Origin: Saccharopolyspora aridisoli
GTDB taxonomy: Bacteria > Actinomycetota > Actinomycetes > Mycobacteriales > Pseudonocardiaceae
Reading direction: 5' to 3'
Assembly: GCF_004348445.1 (NCBI RefSeq)
Contig: NZ_SMKV01000014.1
Location: forward strand, 1-64,000
Length of the DNA: 64,000 nt
Both the position numbers and the translations under genes were made by a program. Numbering within the stretch: the first letter of the stretch is position 1; the number at the start of each line of letters is the position of its first letter. Shown piece by piece: positions 48,394 through 58,251 of the stretch. A model generated the notes under the pieces. That model was not told where the DNA came from. It made no database searches and worked only from the letters and a program-made list of their open reading frames with translations.

Positions 48394-50049
48394 GTGTCCT
48401 GCTTGATCGTCCAGTCCGACAAGACGTTGCTGCTCGAAGTCGATCACGACCTCGCCGACGACGCGCGCACCGCCATCGCACCCTTCGCCGAGCTCGAGCG
48501 CGCGCCGGAGCACGTGCACACCTACCGGATCACGCCGCTCGCGCTGTGGAACGCGCGCGCGGCCGGGCACGACGCCGAGCAGGTCGTCGACGGACTGGTT
48601 CGCTTCTCCCGCTACCCCGTGCCGCAGCCGCTGCTGGTCGACATCGTCGAGACCATGGGCCGCTTCGGCCGGTTGCAGCTGACCAACGACCCCGCGCACG
48701 GCCTCGTGCTGGTCTCCGTGGACCGCGCCGTGCTCGAAGAGGTCCTGCGCAACAAGAAGATCGCCCCGATGTTCGGCGCCCGCATCGACGACGACACCGT
48801 CGTCGTGCATCCCAGCGAGCGCGGACGTCTCAAGCAGATGCTGCTCAAGGTCGGCTGGCCCGCCGAAGACCTCGCAGGCTACGTCGACGGCGAAGCGCAC
48901 CCCATCGAGCTGGAGCAGGACGGCTGGAACCTGCGCGACTACCAGCGCCAAGCCGTGCAGTCGTTCTGGGCCGGTGGCTCCGGCGTCGTCGTGCTGCCCT
49001 GCGGCGCCGGCAAGACGCTGGTCGGCGCGGCGGCCATGGCCGAGGCGGCGGCGACCACGTTGATCCTCGTCACCAACACCGTCGCGGGCCGCCAGTGGAA
49101 GCGCGAGCTGATCGAGCGGACCTCGTTGACCGAGGAGGAGATCGGCGAGTACTCCGGGGAGAAGAAGGAGATCCGGCCGGTCACCATCGCGACCTACCAG
49201 GTGATCACCCGCCGTTCCAAGGGCGAGTACAAGCACCTGGAGCTGTTCGACTCCCGCGACTGGGGCCTGGTCGTCTACGACGAGGTGCACCTGCTGCCCG
49301 CCCCGGTGTTCCGGATGACCGCGGACCTGCAGTCCCGCCGCCGGCTCGGCCTGACCGCCACCCTCGTCCGCGAGGACGGCCGGGAAGGCGACGTGTTCTC
49401 GTTGATCGGCCCCAAGCGCTACGACGCCCCGTGGAAGGACATCGAGGCGCAGGGCTGGATCGCGCCCGCGGAGTGCGTCGAAGTGCGGGTGACGCTGACC
49501 GACGACGAACGCCTGCAGTACGCCACCTCCGAAGCCGAGGAGCGCTACAAGCTGTGCGCGACCGCGCGCACCAAGGCCCCGGTGGTCAAGGCGATCCTCG
49601 ACCAGCACCCGGACGAGCCCACCCTGGTCATCGGCGCCTACCTGGACCAGCTGCACGAGCTCGGCGAGGCGCTGGAGGCGCCGATCATCGAGGGCTCGAC
49701 GAAGAACAAGGAGCGCGAGGAGCTCTTCGACGCGTTCCGGCGCGGCGAGATCAACCGGCTCGTCGTGTCCAAGGTCGCCAACTTCTCGATCGACCTGCCC
49801 GAAGCCTCGGTCGCCGTGCAGGTGTCGGGCACCTTCGGGTCCCGGCAGGAGGAGGCGCAGCGGCTCGGCCGGCTGCTGCGGCCCAAGGCCGAGCGCAAGC
49901 AGGCGCACTTCTACTCGGTCGTCTCGCGCGACACCTTGGACACCGACTACGCCGCGCACAGGCAGCGGTTCCTCGCCGAACAGGGCTATGCCTACCGGAT
50001 CGTGGACGCCGACGACCTGCTCGGCCCGGCTCTCCCGGACGCGGGGTGA
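48394..50049 (+). CDS. XPB-type DNA repair helicase with phage-derived N-terminus
   Basis: GTG 48394 follows an ideal GGAGG (48384-48388) that belongs to the prophage; a TTG at 48382 is the alternative. The first residues (MSC) are phage-encoded, then LIVQSDKTLLLEVDHDLA is host. Helicase motifs: CGAGKTLVGA (I), VVYDEVHLLP (II, DEVH), LGLTATLVRED (III), VQVSGTFGSRQEEAQRLGRL (V-VI). XPB is a 3'-5' helicase acting in DNA repair. The fusion keeps the protein nearly full length, but its promoter is now 48 kb away. Confidence 0.95.
   Translation: MSCLIVQSDKTLLLEVDHDLADDARTAIAPFAELERAPEHVHTYRITPLALWNARAAGHDAEQVVDGLVRFSRYPVPQPLLVDIVETMGRFGRLQLTNDPAHGLVLVSVDRAVLEEVLRNKKIAPMFGARIDDDTVVVHPSERGRLKQMLLKVGWPAEDLAGYVDGEAHPIELEQDGWNLRDYQRQAVQSFWAGGSGVVVLPCGAGKTLVGAAAMAEAAATTLILVTNTVAGRQWKRELIERTSLTEEEIGEYSGEKKEIRPVTIATYQVITRRSKGEYKHLELFDSRDWGLVVYDEVHLLPAPVFRMTADLQSRRRLGLTATLVREDGREGDVFSLIGPKRYDAPWKDIEAQGWIAPAECVEVRVTLTDDERLQYATSEAEERYKLCATARTKAPVVKAILDQHPDEPTLVIGAYLDQLHELGEALEAPIIEGSTKNKEREELFDAFRRGEINRLVVSKVANFSIDLPEASVAVQVSGTFGSRQEEAQRLGRLLRPKAERKQAHFYSVVSRDTLDTDYAAHRQRFLAEQGYAYRIVDADDLLGPALPDAG
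48404..48413. repeat. attR core of the prophage
   Basis: Second copy of TGATCGTCCA. Downstream sequence (GTCCGACAAGACG) is the host XPB coding sequence; upstream belongs to the phage. Confidence 0.85.
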
Positions 50050-50169
50050 CCGAAACTCCGGGTGAGCCTCGGATAGCTGTCATCCAAAAGGGGCCCGCGT
50101 TCGGCTGCTTTGCAGCTACCGTTGCGTTGAACGAACGCAGCGCCTGAGCTGCAAGACACTGGAGATCGG

Positions 50170-50763
50170 ATGGAAACCGAGCACCAACGGCCGGCGATGG
50201 GCGGTGCGCACCGCTTCGTCGGCCTCGCGGAGAACCTCGAGCGCTACGCCGGCGCCCCCACGGGAGCCGAGCCGCCGAACGTGAACGGCACCAACCGCGG
50301 CTACGGTCTGGTGTTCTTCCACCTCGAAGAACTCCATCTGACGACGGTGATCAGCAGCGGCCTGCGGTTCCAGCCACTTGGCGCCCACCCCGCTCAGGAA
50401 CTGGCCTGCTCGGTCTACCGGGAGCAGGCCGAAGCCGCCCGCCACCTGGTCGACCTCACCTCGGAACTGCTGGTGCAGAACCGCACCTTCCTGGTTCCCG
50501 ACCAGATCGTGCCGAACGAGAAGCCGCTGCTGCCGGGAACCGAGTTCCACGGCGTCCTGGCCAGCGGACATCCGATCTTCCCGTCGGAGTTCACCCGCTT
50601 CACCGACCCGGAGGGCATCGAGCAGCTCCAGGTCTTCACCCTCCTCCCGGTCACGCTGGGCGAGCTCAACTACATCCTCGACCACGGCGTCACCGCCCTG
50701 CGCCAGCAATGGGCCCGCTTCGAGGTAGACGTCTTCGACCTGGGCCGCCCCAGCGTCGCCTGA
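50170..50763 (+). CDS. SUFU-domain-like protein, 197 aa
   Basis: Residues cover a suppressor-of-fused-like fold: NRGYGLVFFHLEELHLTTVI, LGAHPAQELACSVYREQAEA, PLLPGTEFHGVLASGHPIFP and LQVFTLLPVTLGELNYILDH. Bacterial SUFU-like proteins are often immunity proteins or of unknown role. It is in the same direction as XPB and related in layout to the protein at 60426. Host gene. Confidence 0.75.
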   Translation: METEHQRPAMGGAHRFVGLAENLERYAGAPTGAEPPNVNGTNRGYGLVFFHLEELHLTTVISSGLRFQPLGAHPAQELACSVYREQAEAARHLVDLTSELLVQNRTFLVPDQIVPNEKPLLPGTEFHGVLASGHPIFPSEFTRFTDPEGIEQLQVFTLLPVTLGELNYILDHGVTALRQQWARFEVDVFDLGRPSVA

Positions 50764-51104
50764 CCGACCGCCCACCACCAACGACACCAGCGCCCCGGGG
50801 AGGAACCCGGATCACGGCCGCACCCACAACCTGATCACGGCAGTGCTCCGGCATCCCCACGTCCCGGGGGGAGCCTGATCACCCCGCGTTCGGGGAACCC
50901 GGTCACGGAGAGGTCCAGCACCCGACCCCAGGGTGGTCGGATCACCGCCGTAGTCGGTTCCTGATCACGGCGGTGTTCCGGGTACCCGACCCGCTGGGCT
51001 CCTGGGTGAACCCCTGGTTACCGCCGTGATCGGAGGGCCGAACACGGCCGTGTCCGGTCCCCCTCGGGGGCGCGGACGCAGGTTCGGGCTGGAAGGATTG
51101 AGGT
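50764..51104. repeat. Intergenic region with repeated GATCACGGC-like units
   Basis: No gene seen. Imperfect copies of GATCACSGC-GT occur near 50812, 50832, 50877, 50940, 50953 and, inverted, 51019, several followed by a TCCGG or TCGG block. A similar cluster lies at 61010-61060. They look like a host-genome intergenic repeat, perhaps foldable. Confidence 0.55.
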
Positions 51105-52085
51105 ATGGCGAGCTTCTATCCTGCGGAACTGGACGCCGTGCGGGTGTACGCGTTGCCGATGCGGAACCGGTTCCGCGGGATCACCGTGCGGCGCGGGGTG
51201 CTCATGTCCGGCCCTGCCGGCTGGGGCGAGTTCTGCCCGTTCGAGGACTACGACGACGCCAGCGCCGTTCCGTGGTTGGAGGCGGCGTTCGAGGCGTGCG
51301 GTGACCGATGGCCGGAGCCCATCAGGGACCGGATCCCCGTCAACTGCACCGTTCCCGCCGTGTCCGCCGAGAAGGCCGCGCAGATCGTGGCGCGCTCCGG
51401 GTGCCGGACCGCGAAGGTCAAGATCGCCGATCCCGGTCAGACCGCCGCCGAAGACCTGGAGCGGGTCGCCGCCGTCCGGGACGCGCTCGGGCCCGACGGC
51501 GCGATCCGGGTCGACGCCAACGCGGCGTGGGACGTCGACACCGCTGTCAGCCGCATCCGCGAGCTCGACGCCGCCGCCCACGGCTTGGAGTACGCCGAGC
51601 AGCCGTGCCCGAGCATCGAGGAGCTCGCCGCCGTGCGGCGCAAGGTCGACGTGCGCATCGCCGCCGATGAGAGCATCCGCCGCGCCGAGGACCCGATGCG
51701 CGTGGCCGTGGCCGGAGCAGCCGATGTGGCGATCATCAAGGCGACGCCGCTGGGCGGAGTCCGCCGAGCGCTGCAGGTCGCCGAGGCCTCCGGTCTGCCG
51801 TGCGTGGTGTCCTCGGCGGTGGAGACCAGCGTGGGTCTGTCAGCGCAGCTGGCGCTGGCGGGTGCGCTGCCCGAGCTGCCGTTCGCGTGCGGGCTGGGCA
51901 CCATGGCGCTGCTCGACGGCGACGTGGTCGCCGATTCGCTGCTGCCCGAGCAGGGATTCCTGCCCGTGCTGTCGAAGCCCCCGAAGCCCGACCCGGCGCT
52001 GGTCGCGGCCGCCACTCCCCCCGCCGACGTGCAGCGGTGGTGGCTTGACCGGCTCGGCCGGGTCGGAGCCCTACTGCAGGACTGA
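51105..52085 (+). CDS. menC: o-Succinylbenzoate synthase
   Basis: 326 residues of the enolase superfamily. Catalytic pattern: TAKVKIADPG (Lys), IRVDANAAWD (Asp), LEYAEQPCPS (Glu), IAADESIRR (Asp) and VAIIKATPLGG (Lys). MenC dehydrates SHCHC to o-succinylbenzoate in menaquinone synthesis. Convergent with the coxG-like gene. The reading start MASFYPAELDAVRVYALPMR fits actinobacterial MenC. Confidence 0.9.
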   Translation: MASFYPAELDAVRVYALPMRNRFRGITVRRGVLMSGPAGWGEFCPFEDYDDASAVPWLEAAFEACGDRWPEPIRDRIPVNCTVPAVSAEKAAQIVARSGCRTAKVKIADPGQTAAEDLERVAAVRDALGPDGAIRVDANAAWDVDTAVSRIRELDAAAHGLEYAEQPCPSIEELAAVRRKVDVRIAADESIRRAEDPMRVAVAGAADVAIIKATPLGGVRRALQVAEASGLPCVVSSAVETSVGLSAQLALAGALPELPFACGLGTMALLDGDVVADSLLPEQGFLPVLSKPPKPDPALVAAATPPADVQRWWLDRLGRVGALLQD

Positions 52086-52111
52086 GGGTTGGCCCCCGCC
52101 TGGGGGAATCG

Positions 52112-52906
52112 CTACGAGGCGCGCTTGCGGGCGCGGCGCTTCTTGAAGCGGCGCAGCACGATGAACGCCACCAGCAGACCGATCACGGCCGGAGCGGCCC
52201 GCTTGAGGACCGGTGTTCCCGCGGTGCCCAGCAGGTCGATGGCCTCGTCGTTGGCGGCAGGATCAGCGACCGTGGTCGGGCTCGGCGAGTCGGCGCTGGC
52301 CGGTGTGACCCGCCAGCTGGTGTCCTTGCGCGCCGAACCGACCGCGGGGCCCGCAGCCGCCGAACCCGCCGCTGCGGCGGCACCGTCGCCGTTGGTGCCG
52401 CCCTTGGTCTCGGTGCTCTGCGGCTCGGCCGACGCCTTCTCCTGCGCGGGTGGGGCCTCCTGCTCGGACTCCAGCTTCTTGGCGAGGTTGTCGGCGAACT
52501 GGTTCAAGATCTTGCCGCCCACCTCGGAGATCAGGCCGCGGCCCAGCTGAGCGGGCTTGCCGGTGACCTTCAGGTCCGTGTCGACCTTGCCCGAGGTCGT
52601 GTCGCCCTCGTCGGTCAACGTGACGACGACCGTCGCGGCGGCGGTGCCGCTGCCCCGCGAGTCCTTGCCGCTGGCGTCGATGACCAGCCGCCGGTTCTCC
52701 TCGTCGATGTCCTTGAAGACACCGGTTCCCTTGTACAGCAGCGTCACCGGTCCGAGCTTGACCTTCACCGAACCGGCGAACTCGTTGCCTTCGGCCTTGG
52801 TGAGCGTGGCGCCGGGCATGCACGGAGCGACCCGCTCTGGATCGGTCATCGCCTTCCACGCCGCATCGATCGGCACCGGAACGCTGAACGTGTGCTGCAT
52901 TTCCAC
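52112..52906 (-). CDS. CoxG-like SRPBCC protein with C-terminal membrane anchor
   Basis: The first 150 residues are the CoxG/SRPBCC pattern (HTFSVPVPIDAAWKAMTDPE, CMPGATLTKAEGNEF, GTGVFKDIDEENRRLVIDAS). A disordered Ala/Thr/Pro linker and a C-terminal transmembrane helix with Arg/Lys tail follow (PAVIGLLVAFIVLRRFKKRR). In aerobic CO oxidisers CoxG helps recruit the enzyme to the membrane. It is last in the cox-type cluster. Confidence 0.88.
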   Translation of the reverse strand: MEMQHTFSVPVPIDAAWKAMTDPERVAPCMPGATLTKAEGNEFAGSVKVKLGPVTLLYKGTGVFKDIDEENRRLVIDASGKDSRGSGTAAATVVVTLTDEGDTTSGKVDTDLKVTGKPAQLGRGLISEVGGKILNQFADNLAKKLESEQEAPPAQEKASAEPQSTETKGGTNGDGAAAAAGSAAAGPAVGSARKDTSWRVTPASADSPSPTTVADPAANDEAIDLLGTAGTPVLKRAAPAVIGLLVAFIVLRRFKKRRARKRAS

Positions 52907-53063
52907 TGGAAGGTCCTCCTGATTGACCGTGCTCGGCTCAGGCGCAGAGCCATCGTTTCAGTCTGAAGCTATAACGCAGTCCACCCACCAGCCTCCCAGG
53001 CCGGACGGCGCGCCGATAGCCCGATCGGCTCAGCGGGGAGGACCACCCGCCCACAAGAACGAT

Positions 53064-53104
53064 CCGGGTCTGGCGGCGGTTCCGCGGAACGCCGCCAGAC
53101 CCGG
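53064..53104 (-). terminator. Strong hairpin between coxM-like and coxG-like genes
   Basis: A perfect 15-bp stem (CCGGGTCTGGCGGCG, 53064-53078, with 53090-53104). It lies after the minus-strand FAD subunit gene and probably reduces read-through into coxG. Confidence 0.8.
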
Positions 53105-53120
53105 TCTTCGCCGGAGCGGA

Positions 53121-53975
53121 TCAGCCGCCTGCCGCCGCCAGCACCGCACGTCCGGTCAGGACCTCGGCGAGGTGCTCCCGGTAGTCAACATCAGCGCTGG
53201 AATCACTTGTCGCGCTGGTGCCTTCGGTCGCGTGCCGGGCGGCCGCGCGGACCGCATCGGCCGTGGCCTGCTGGCCGACCAGCGCCTGCTCCACACCCAT
53301 CGCGCGGACGGGGGTGGCGCCCATGTTGGTCAGCGCGATGCGGGCTTCGGCGATGGCGCCGCCGGAAACCCGCACCGCTGCGGCGACTCCGACGATCGAC
53401 CACGCCTGGGCCACGCGGTTAAACTTCTCGTAGTGCGCGTTCCAGCCGGTCCACTTCGGCATCCGCACCTCGACCAGCAGGTCGGTGGGTTCCAGCGCGG
53501 TGGTGAAGTAGTCGACGAAGAAGTCCGACGCCGGGACGGTGCGCCGACCCGAGGGACCGGCGATGACCATCTCCGCGTCCAGCGCGAGCGCCGGGGCCGG
53601 CAGGTCACCGGCCGGATCGGCGTGCGCCAGCGAACCGCCGAAGGTGCCCCGGTGGCGCACCTGCGGATCGGCGACGGTGCGGGTGGCCAGCATGATCAGC
53701 TCGGCGTGCTGCCGGATCAGCGGATCCCGCTGCACCTCGTAGTGGGTGGTCATGGCGCCGACGACGAGCTTGTCGCCGTCCTCGCGGACGCCCCGCATCT
53801 CGGGGATGCGACCGACGTCGACGATCGTGCTCGGATCTGCCATCCGCATCCGCAGCACGGGCAGCAGGCTCTGCCCGCCGCCGAGCACCTTGGCGTCCTC
53901 ACCTGCCGCCGCCAGCGCGGCAACGGCCTCGTCCACGGTCGAGGGCGCGACGTATTCGAACTGGGCCGGGATCAC
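53121..53975 (-). CDS. FAD-binding subunit (CoxM-like)
   Basis: 284 residues from GTG 53975 (GGAGGT upstream); overlaps the large-subunit stop (GTGA). FAD motifs: AGEDAKVLGGGQSLLPVLRM and ATRTVADPQVRHRGTFGGSL (the AxxQIRxxGTxGG motif) typical of xanthine/CO dehydrogenase medium subunits. It passes electrons from the Fe-S subunit to acceptors. Confidence 0.92.
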   Translation of the reverse strand: MIPAQFEYVAPSTVDEAVAALAAAGEDAKVLGGGQSLLPVLRMRMADPSTIVDVGRIPEMRGVREDGDKLVVGAMTTHYEVQRDPLIRQHAELIMLATRTVADPQVRHRGTFGGSLAHADPAGDLPAPALALDAEMVIAGPSGRRTVPASDFFVDYFTTALEPTDLLVEVRMPKWTGWNAHYEKFNRVAQAWSIVGVAAAVRVSGGAIAEARIALTNMGATPVRAMGVEQALVGQQATADAVRAAARHATEGTSATSDSSADVDYREHLAEVLTGRAVLAAAGG

Positions 53976-56404
53976 CGGGCACCTCCATGGGGATTCATCG
54001 AGCCGAGTCCACCGCCGGCCTCCGGCGCCGTCTCCCGGGACGCGCGAGCGCCGGTCACCGCCCGCCACACCCGCTGCGGTGAGCAGGGCATCTCGACGTC
54101 GTTCACGCCCATCGGCCGCAGCGCGTCGACGATCGCGTTCACCACCGCGGGCGTGGAGGCGATCGTTCCCGCCTCCCCCACGCCCTTGACACCCAGGGCG
54201 TTCGAGGTCGCGCGGGTTTCGGTGCGGTCGGTGGTGAACTCCGGCAGGTCGGCTGCCGAGGGCACCAGGTAGTCGGCCAGCGTGCCCGTGGTGAGCGTGC
54301 CGCCCTCGTCGTAGACGGCCTCCTCGTAGAGCGCCTGCGCGATGCCCTGGGCGAGGCCGCCGTGCACCTGGCCTTCCACGATCAGCGGGTTGATCACCGA
54401 ACCGATGTCGTCCACGCACACGTACTTGCGGATCTCCACGTGCCCGGTCTCGGTGTCCACCTCGGTCGCGCAGAGGTGGGTGCCGTGCGGGAACGAGAAG
54501 TTCTCCGGGTCGAACGTCGCATCGGAGTCCAGGTTCGGCTCCACCCCGTCGGGCAGGTCGTGCGCGGCGAACACCGCGAGCGCGACCTCGGCCATCGCCA
54601 CACCCCGGTCGGTGCCGCGCACGCCGAACCGGCCGGAGGAGAACTCCAGGTCGTCCTCGGCGCATTCGAGCATGTGCGCGGCGATCGGCCGGGCCTTGTC
54701 GATGACCTTGTCGGCGGCGGCGACCACGGCCATGCCGCCCACGGTCAGGGAGCGGGAACCGTAGGTGTCCATGCCCCTCGGCGAGACCTGGGTGTCACCG
54801 TGCAGCACCTCGACGTCCTCGAAGGGAATGCCGAGCCGATCCGCCACGATCTGGCTCCACGCCGTCTCGTGCCCCTGGCCGTGCGGGGAGGACCCGGTGA
54901 CGACCTCGACCTTGCCGGTGGGGAGCATCCGGATCGCCGCGTGCTCCCAACCTCCCGCGCCGTAGGACAGCGACCCCAGCACCCGCGAGGGCGCCAGCCC
55001 GCACATCTCGGTGAAGGTGGAGATGCCGATGCCCAGCTGGACCGGGTCGTTCTCGCGACGGCGCCGCTCCTGCTCCTCGCGCAGCGCGGTGTAGCCGAAC
55101 AGCTCCATCGCCTTGTCGCTGGCGGCCTCGTAGTTGCCCGAATCGTAGGTCAGACCCGCGACCGTGTCGTACGGGAACTCCTCGTGGGCGATCCAGTTCT
55201 TGCGCCGCACCTCCATGGGCTCCATGCCCAACTCGGCGGCGAGTTCGTCCATCATCCGCTCGATGCCGAAGGTGGCCTCCGGACGCCCGGCGCCGCGGTA
55301 GGCGTCGGTCGGCGTCTTGTTGGTGAACACGTTGGTGCAGCTGAAGTGGTACGCCGGGATCTTGTAGATCGAGTTGAACATCAGCGCGCCCAGGATCGGC
55401 ACGCCCGGGGTCACCAGCCGCAGGTAGGCGCCCATGTCGGCGAGCAGTTCGACCTTGAGCCCGGTGATCCGGCCGTCGCGGGTGGCCGCGATCGACAGCT
55501 TCTGGATCTGGTCCCGGCCGTGGTGCGCCGAAACCATGGTCTCCGAACGGGTTTCGGTCCACTTCACCGGACGGCCGAGCCGCTGCGCCATCAGGAACGA
55601 GAGGACCTCCTCCGGCGTGACCTGGAGCTTCCCTCCGAAACCACCACCGACGTCGGGGGCGATGACCCGGATCTTGCTCTCGGCGACGCCCAGCGTCATG
55701 GCCAGCATGACCCGCAGGATGTGCGGGACCTGGGTGGCCGACCAGACGGTGATCTGCTCACCGGTCGGGTCGACGACGACCGAGCGCGGCTCCATGAACG
55801 CCGGGATCAGCCGCTGCTGCCGGAAGGTCCGCTCGACGACCACCTCCGCGGCGGACAGGGCCTGCTCGACGTCTCCGCCGGTGCCGGCCTCGGCCGAGTC
55901 GAAGGTCCACACGGCGTTGGTGTTGGTGCCCAGGTCCTGGTGGACCAGCGGTGATCCCGGTTCGATCGCCGAGGGCATGTCCAGCACGACCGGCATGTCC
56001 TCGTAGTCGACGTCGATGGCGTCCATCGCGTCGCGCGCCTCGGCGGCCGAGCGGGCGGCGACCATCGCCACCGCTTCACCCGCGAAGTGCACCTCGTCGA
56101 CGGCCATCGCCGGAGCCGCCGGGGCCTTCATGTCCTCGGTGATCGGCCACGCGCAGGGCAGGCTGCCCTGGACATCTGCGATGTCGCGGCCGGTGACGAC
56201 CGCGACCACGCCGGGAGACTCCTTGGCGGCCTCGGTGTCGATCGCGGTGATCTTGGCGTGCGCCATCGGTGAGCGCAGGATCGCCAGGTGCAGCGTTCCG
56301 CTGGGCGCGAGGTTGTCGGTCCAGCGCGTGCGACCGGTGATCAGCCTCGCGTCTTCTTTGCGCTTGCGGGAACGCCCGAGTTCCGGCTCTGCCACGGCGG
56401 TCAT
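53972..56404 (-). CDS. Molybdopterin-binding large subunit (form II CoxL-like)
   Basis: 810 residues from ATG 56404. Contains [31 protein letters not shown] and [20 protein letters not shown] of the xanthine dehydrogenase family. The active-site loop is AYRGAGR, the form II type, not the AYRCSFR loop with the Cu-ligand Cys of true (form I) CO dehydrogenase. So CO is not proven as substrate. It overlaps the small-subunit stop by ATGA. Confidence 0.92.
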   Translation of the reverse strand: MTAVAEPELGRSRKRKEDARLITGRTRWTDNLAPSGTLHLAILRSPMAHAKITAIDTEAAKESPGVVAVVTGRDIADVQGSLPCAWPITEDMKAPAAPAMAVDEVHFAGEAVAMVAARSAAEARDAMDAIDVDYEDMPVVLDMPSAIEPGSPLVHQDLGTNTNAVWTFDSAEAGTGGDVEQALSAAEVVVERTFRQQRLIPAFMEPRSVVVDPTGEQITVWSATQVPHILRVMLAMTLGVAESKIRVIAPDVGGGFGGKLQVTPEEVLSFLMAQRLGRPVKWTETRSETMVSAHHGRDQIQKLSIAATRDGRITGLKVELLADMGAYLRLVTPGVPILGALMFNSIYKIPAYHFSCTNVFTNKTPTDAYRGAGRPEATFGIERMMDELAAELGMEPMEVRRKNWIAHEEFPYDTVAGLTYDSGNYEAASDKAMELFGYTALREEQERRRRENDPVQLGIGISTFTEMCGLAPSRVLGSLSYGAGGWEHAAIRMLPTGKVEVVTGSSPHGQGHETAWSQIVADRLGIPFEDVEVLHGDTQVSPRGMDTYGSRSLTVGGMAVVAAADKVIDKARPIAAHMLECAEDDLEFSSGRFGVRGTDRGVAMAEVALAVFAAHDLPDGVEPNLDSDATFDPENFSFPHGTHLCATEVDTETGHVEIRKYVCVDDIGSVINPLIVEGQVHGGLAQGIAQALYEEAVYDEGGTLTTGTLADYLVPSAADLPEFTTDRTETRATSNALGVKGVGEAGTIASTPAVVNAIVDALRPMGVNDVEMPCSPQRVWRAVTGARASRETAPEAGGGLGSMNPHGGAR

Positions 56405-56967
56405 GACTGGCGACCTCCCGTGGCCTCGGCGCCGGTCCGCTCGTCGGCGGGCTTGCGCTGCATGGGCGTGTCTTCGGTGTGCTCGGCCGCGGGCCCCGCG
56501 CCGGGTTCCATGCGTTGGGCGGCGTCGCGCACCGCACGGACGATGTTCTGGTAGCCCGTGCAGCGGCAGAGGTTGCCCTCCATGCCCTCGCGGACCGCCT
56601 GCTCGTCGGGTTTCGGGTCCTCGGCCAGCAGGTCCAACGCCTGCATGATCATGCCGGGGGTGCAGTACCCGCACTGCAGCGCGTGGTTGTCGTGGAAGGC
56701 CTCCTGCAACGGGTGCAGCTTGCCGTCCTGTGCCAGTCCTTCGATGGTGGTCACGTCGTGGCCGTCGGCCTGGACCGCCAGGACCGAACACGCCTTCACG
56801 CTGTGCCCGTCCATGTGGACGGTGCAGGCACCGCAGTTGCTGGTGTCGCAGCCGACTACGGTGCCCACCTTGCCGAGCTGCTCGCGCAGGTACTGCACGA
56901 GCAGCGTTCTAGGTTCCACTTCATCGGTGTACTTGGTGCCGTCTACGTTGACGGTGATGCGGGACAT
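56401..56967 (-). CDS. Iron-sulfur small subunit (CoxS-like)
   Basis: 188 residues with both [2Fe-2S] sites: [16 protein letters not shown] with an upstream plant-type pattern, and [12 protein letters not shown] plus [12 protein letters not shown]. The C-terminal 40 residues are a disordered extension beyond the usual length of about 160. Overlaps the large-subunit start. Confidence 0.95.
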   Translation of the reverse strand: MSRITVNVDGTKYTDEVEPRTLLVQYLREQLGKVGTVVGCDTSNCGACTVHMDGHSVKACSVLAVQADGHDVTTIEGLAQDGKLHPLQEAFHDNHALQCGYCTPGMIMQALDLLAEDPKPDEQAVREGMEGNLCRCTGYQNIVRAVRDAAQRMEPGAGPAAEHTEDTPMQRKPADERTGAEATGGRQS

Positions 56968-57078
56968 GGAACGGCCTCCTCGCCGGGAGCGCGAACGTTC
57001 GGGGACACGACTATCCGCCGAGTGACGGATGTCACTCCGCTAGAGGGTCCTACTCCGTCCCGACGAGAGCAAGCGGGC

Positions 57079-58194
57079 TCAGTCGTGGTGGATCGGGCCC
57101 TCCACGTCCGAGAGCCTCACACCACGGCCGCCCCACCGCAGCGCGATCAGCTCCGCGGCGATGGAAACGGCGGTCTCCTCCGGGGTCCTGGCACCCAGGT
57201 CGAGACCGATCGGCGAGGACACGCGGGAGAGCTCCTCCTCGGTGACGCCCTCCTCGCGCAGCCGCGTCAAGCGGTTCTCGTGCGTGCGGCGCGAACCCAT
57301 CGCGCCGATGTACCCGACGTTCATGCGCAGAGCTTCCTTGAGCACCGGCACGTCGAACTTCGGGTCGTGGGTGAGCACCATGACCGCCGTGCGCTCGTCG
57401 AGGCGCCCCTCCTCCGCCTCCTGGGCGAGGTAGCGGTGCGGCCAGTCCACGACGACGTCGTCGACCCCCGGGAACCGGCTGTTGGTGGCGAACACCGGAC
57501 GCGCATCGCACACCGTCACCCGGTAGCCGAGAAAAGCACCCATCCGGGCCATGGCGGCCGCGAAGTCGATCGCGCCGAAGACGAGCATGCGCGGCGGCGG
57601 CTCGAAGGCGTTGACGAACACCCGCATTCCCTCGCCGCGGCGCTGCCCCTCGGGGCCGTACTCGATGACGCCGCTGCGACCGCTGGCGAGCATGCCGCGC
57701 ACGTCGTCGATCACCGCGTCGTCCACCCGCGACGCGCCGAGCGTGCCGCGCACCCGCTCGCGCCAGATCAGCAGGTGGGTGCCGACCTTGGCCTGTTCGG
57801 GGTGCTCGATGACGGTCGCGACCGCCACCGGCTCCTCCGCGCGCACCGAGGCGGCGACCTCGTCGAGGTCCGGGAAGGTCTCGCGGTCGATCCGCTCGAC
57901 GAAGATGTCGAGGATTCCGCCGCAGGTCAAACCCACCGCGAAGGCGTCGTCGTCGCTGACGCCGTAGCGGCGCAGCACCGGCTCCGAGCCCTGCAGGACC
58001 GTGGAGCCCTCCTCGTAGACCGCGCCTTCGACGCAGCCACCGGAGACGCTGCCCACGGCCTCGCCTCCCTGCGTGACCAGCATCGACGCACCGGGCGGGC
58101 GAGGGGCGGAGCGGAACGTGGCCACAACGGTGCCCAGCCCGACGGACTCGCCGGCCTCCCAGCGCTTGGTCAAGTCATCCAACACGTCACGCAC
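57079..58194 (-). CDS. XdhC/CoxI family cofactor-maturation protein
   Basis: 371 residues from GTG 58194 (GGAGGTAGG upstream). N-terminal XdhC domain: ATFRSAPRPPGASMLVTQGG, SVSGGCVEGAVYEEG. C-terminal Rossmann half: RMLVFGAIDFAAAMARMGAF and VGYIGAMGSRRTHENRLTRL. XdhC-like proteins insert and sulfurate the molybdenum cofactor. Located between the coxE- and coxS-like genes. Confidence 0.9.
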   Translation of the reverse strand: MRDVLDDLTKRWEAGESVGLGTVVATFRSAPRPPGASMLVTQGGEAVGSVSGGCVEGAVYEEGSTVLQGSEPVLRRYGVSDDDAFAVGLTCGGILDIFVERIDRETFPDLDEVAASVRAEEPVAVATVIEHPEQAKVGTHLLIWRERVRGTLGASRVDDAVIDDVRGMLASGRSGVIEYGPEGQRRGEGMRVFVNAFEPPPRMLVFGAIDFAAAMARMGAFLGYRVTVCDARPVFATNSRFPGVDDVVVDWPHRYLAQEAEEGRLDERTAVMVLTHDPKFDVPVLKEALRMNVGYIGAMGSRRTHENRLTRLREEGVTEEELSRVSSPIGLDLGARTPEETAVSIAAELIALRWGGRGVRLSDVEGPIHHD

Positions 58195-58251
58195 GGTGCA
58201 CCTACCTCCACGGGCCGTCCTGGCCCTTCCAAGCATCCACCCGGGTCGGTG

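Larger units (their letters stand above)
277..48413. mobile_element. Temperate siphovirus-type prophage of about 48.1 kb integrated in the XPB gene
   Basis: The element is bounded by 10-bp cores in the split XPB gene. It carries a serine integrase next to attR, a gp3-like directionality factor, replication genes, a complete HK97-type head module, terminases, a long tape-measure protein and tail genes, and an endolysin. Most genes are on the minus strand; small early-type genes at 40.9-44.2 kb are on the plus strand. No core structural gene looks broken, so the prophage may be functional. Cargo sits at the left end and between structural genes. Confidence 0.93.

Noticed and set aside
48172..49959. 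595-codon minus-strand frame and 596-codon plus-strand frame over XPB
   Set aside because: These are GC-rich shadow frames; the XPB frame contains all helicase motifs.
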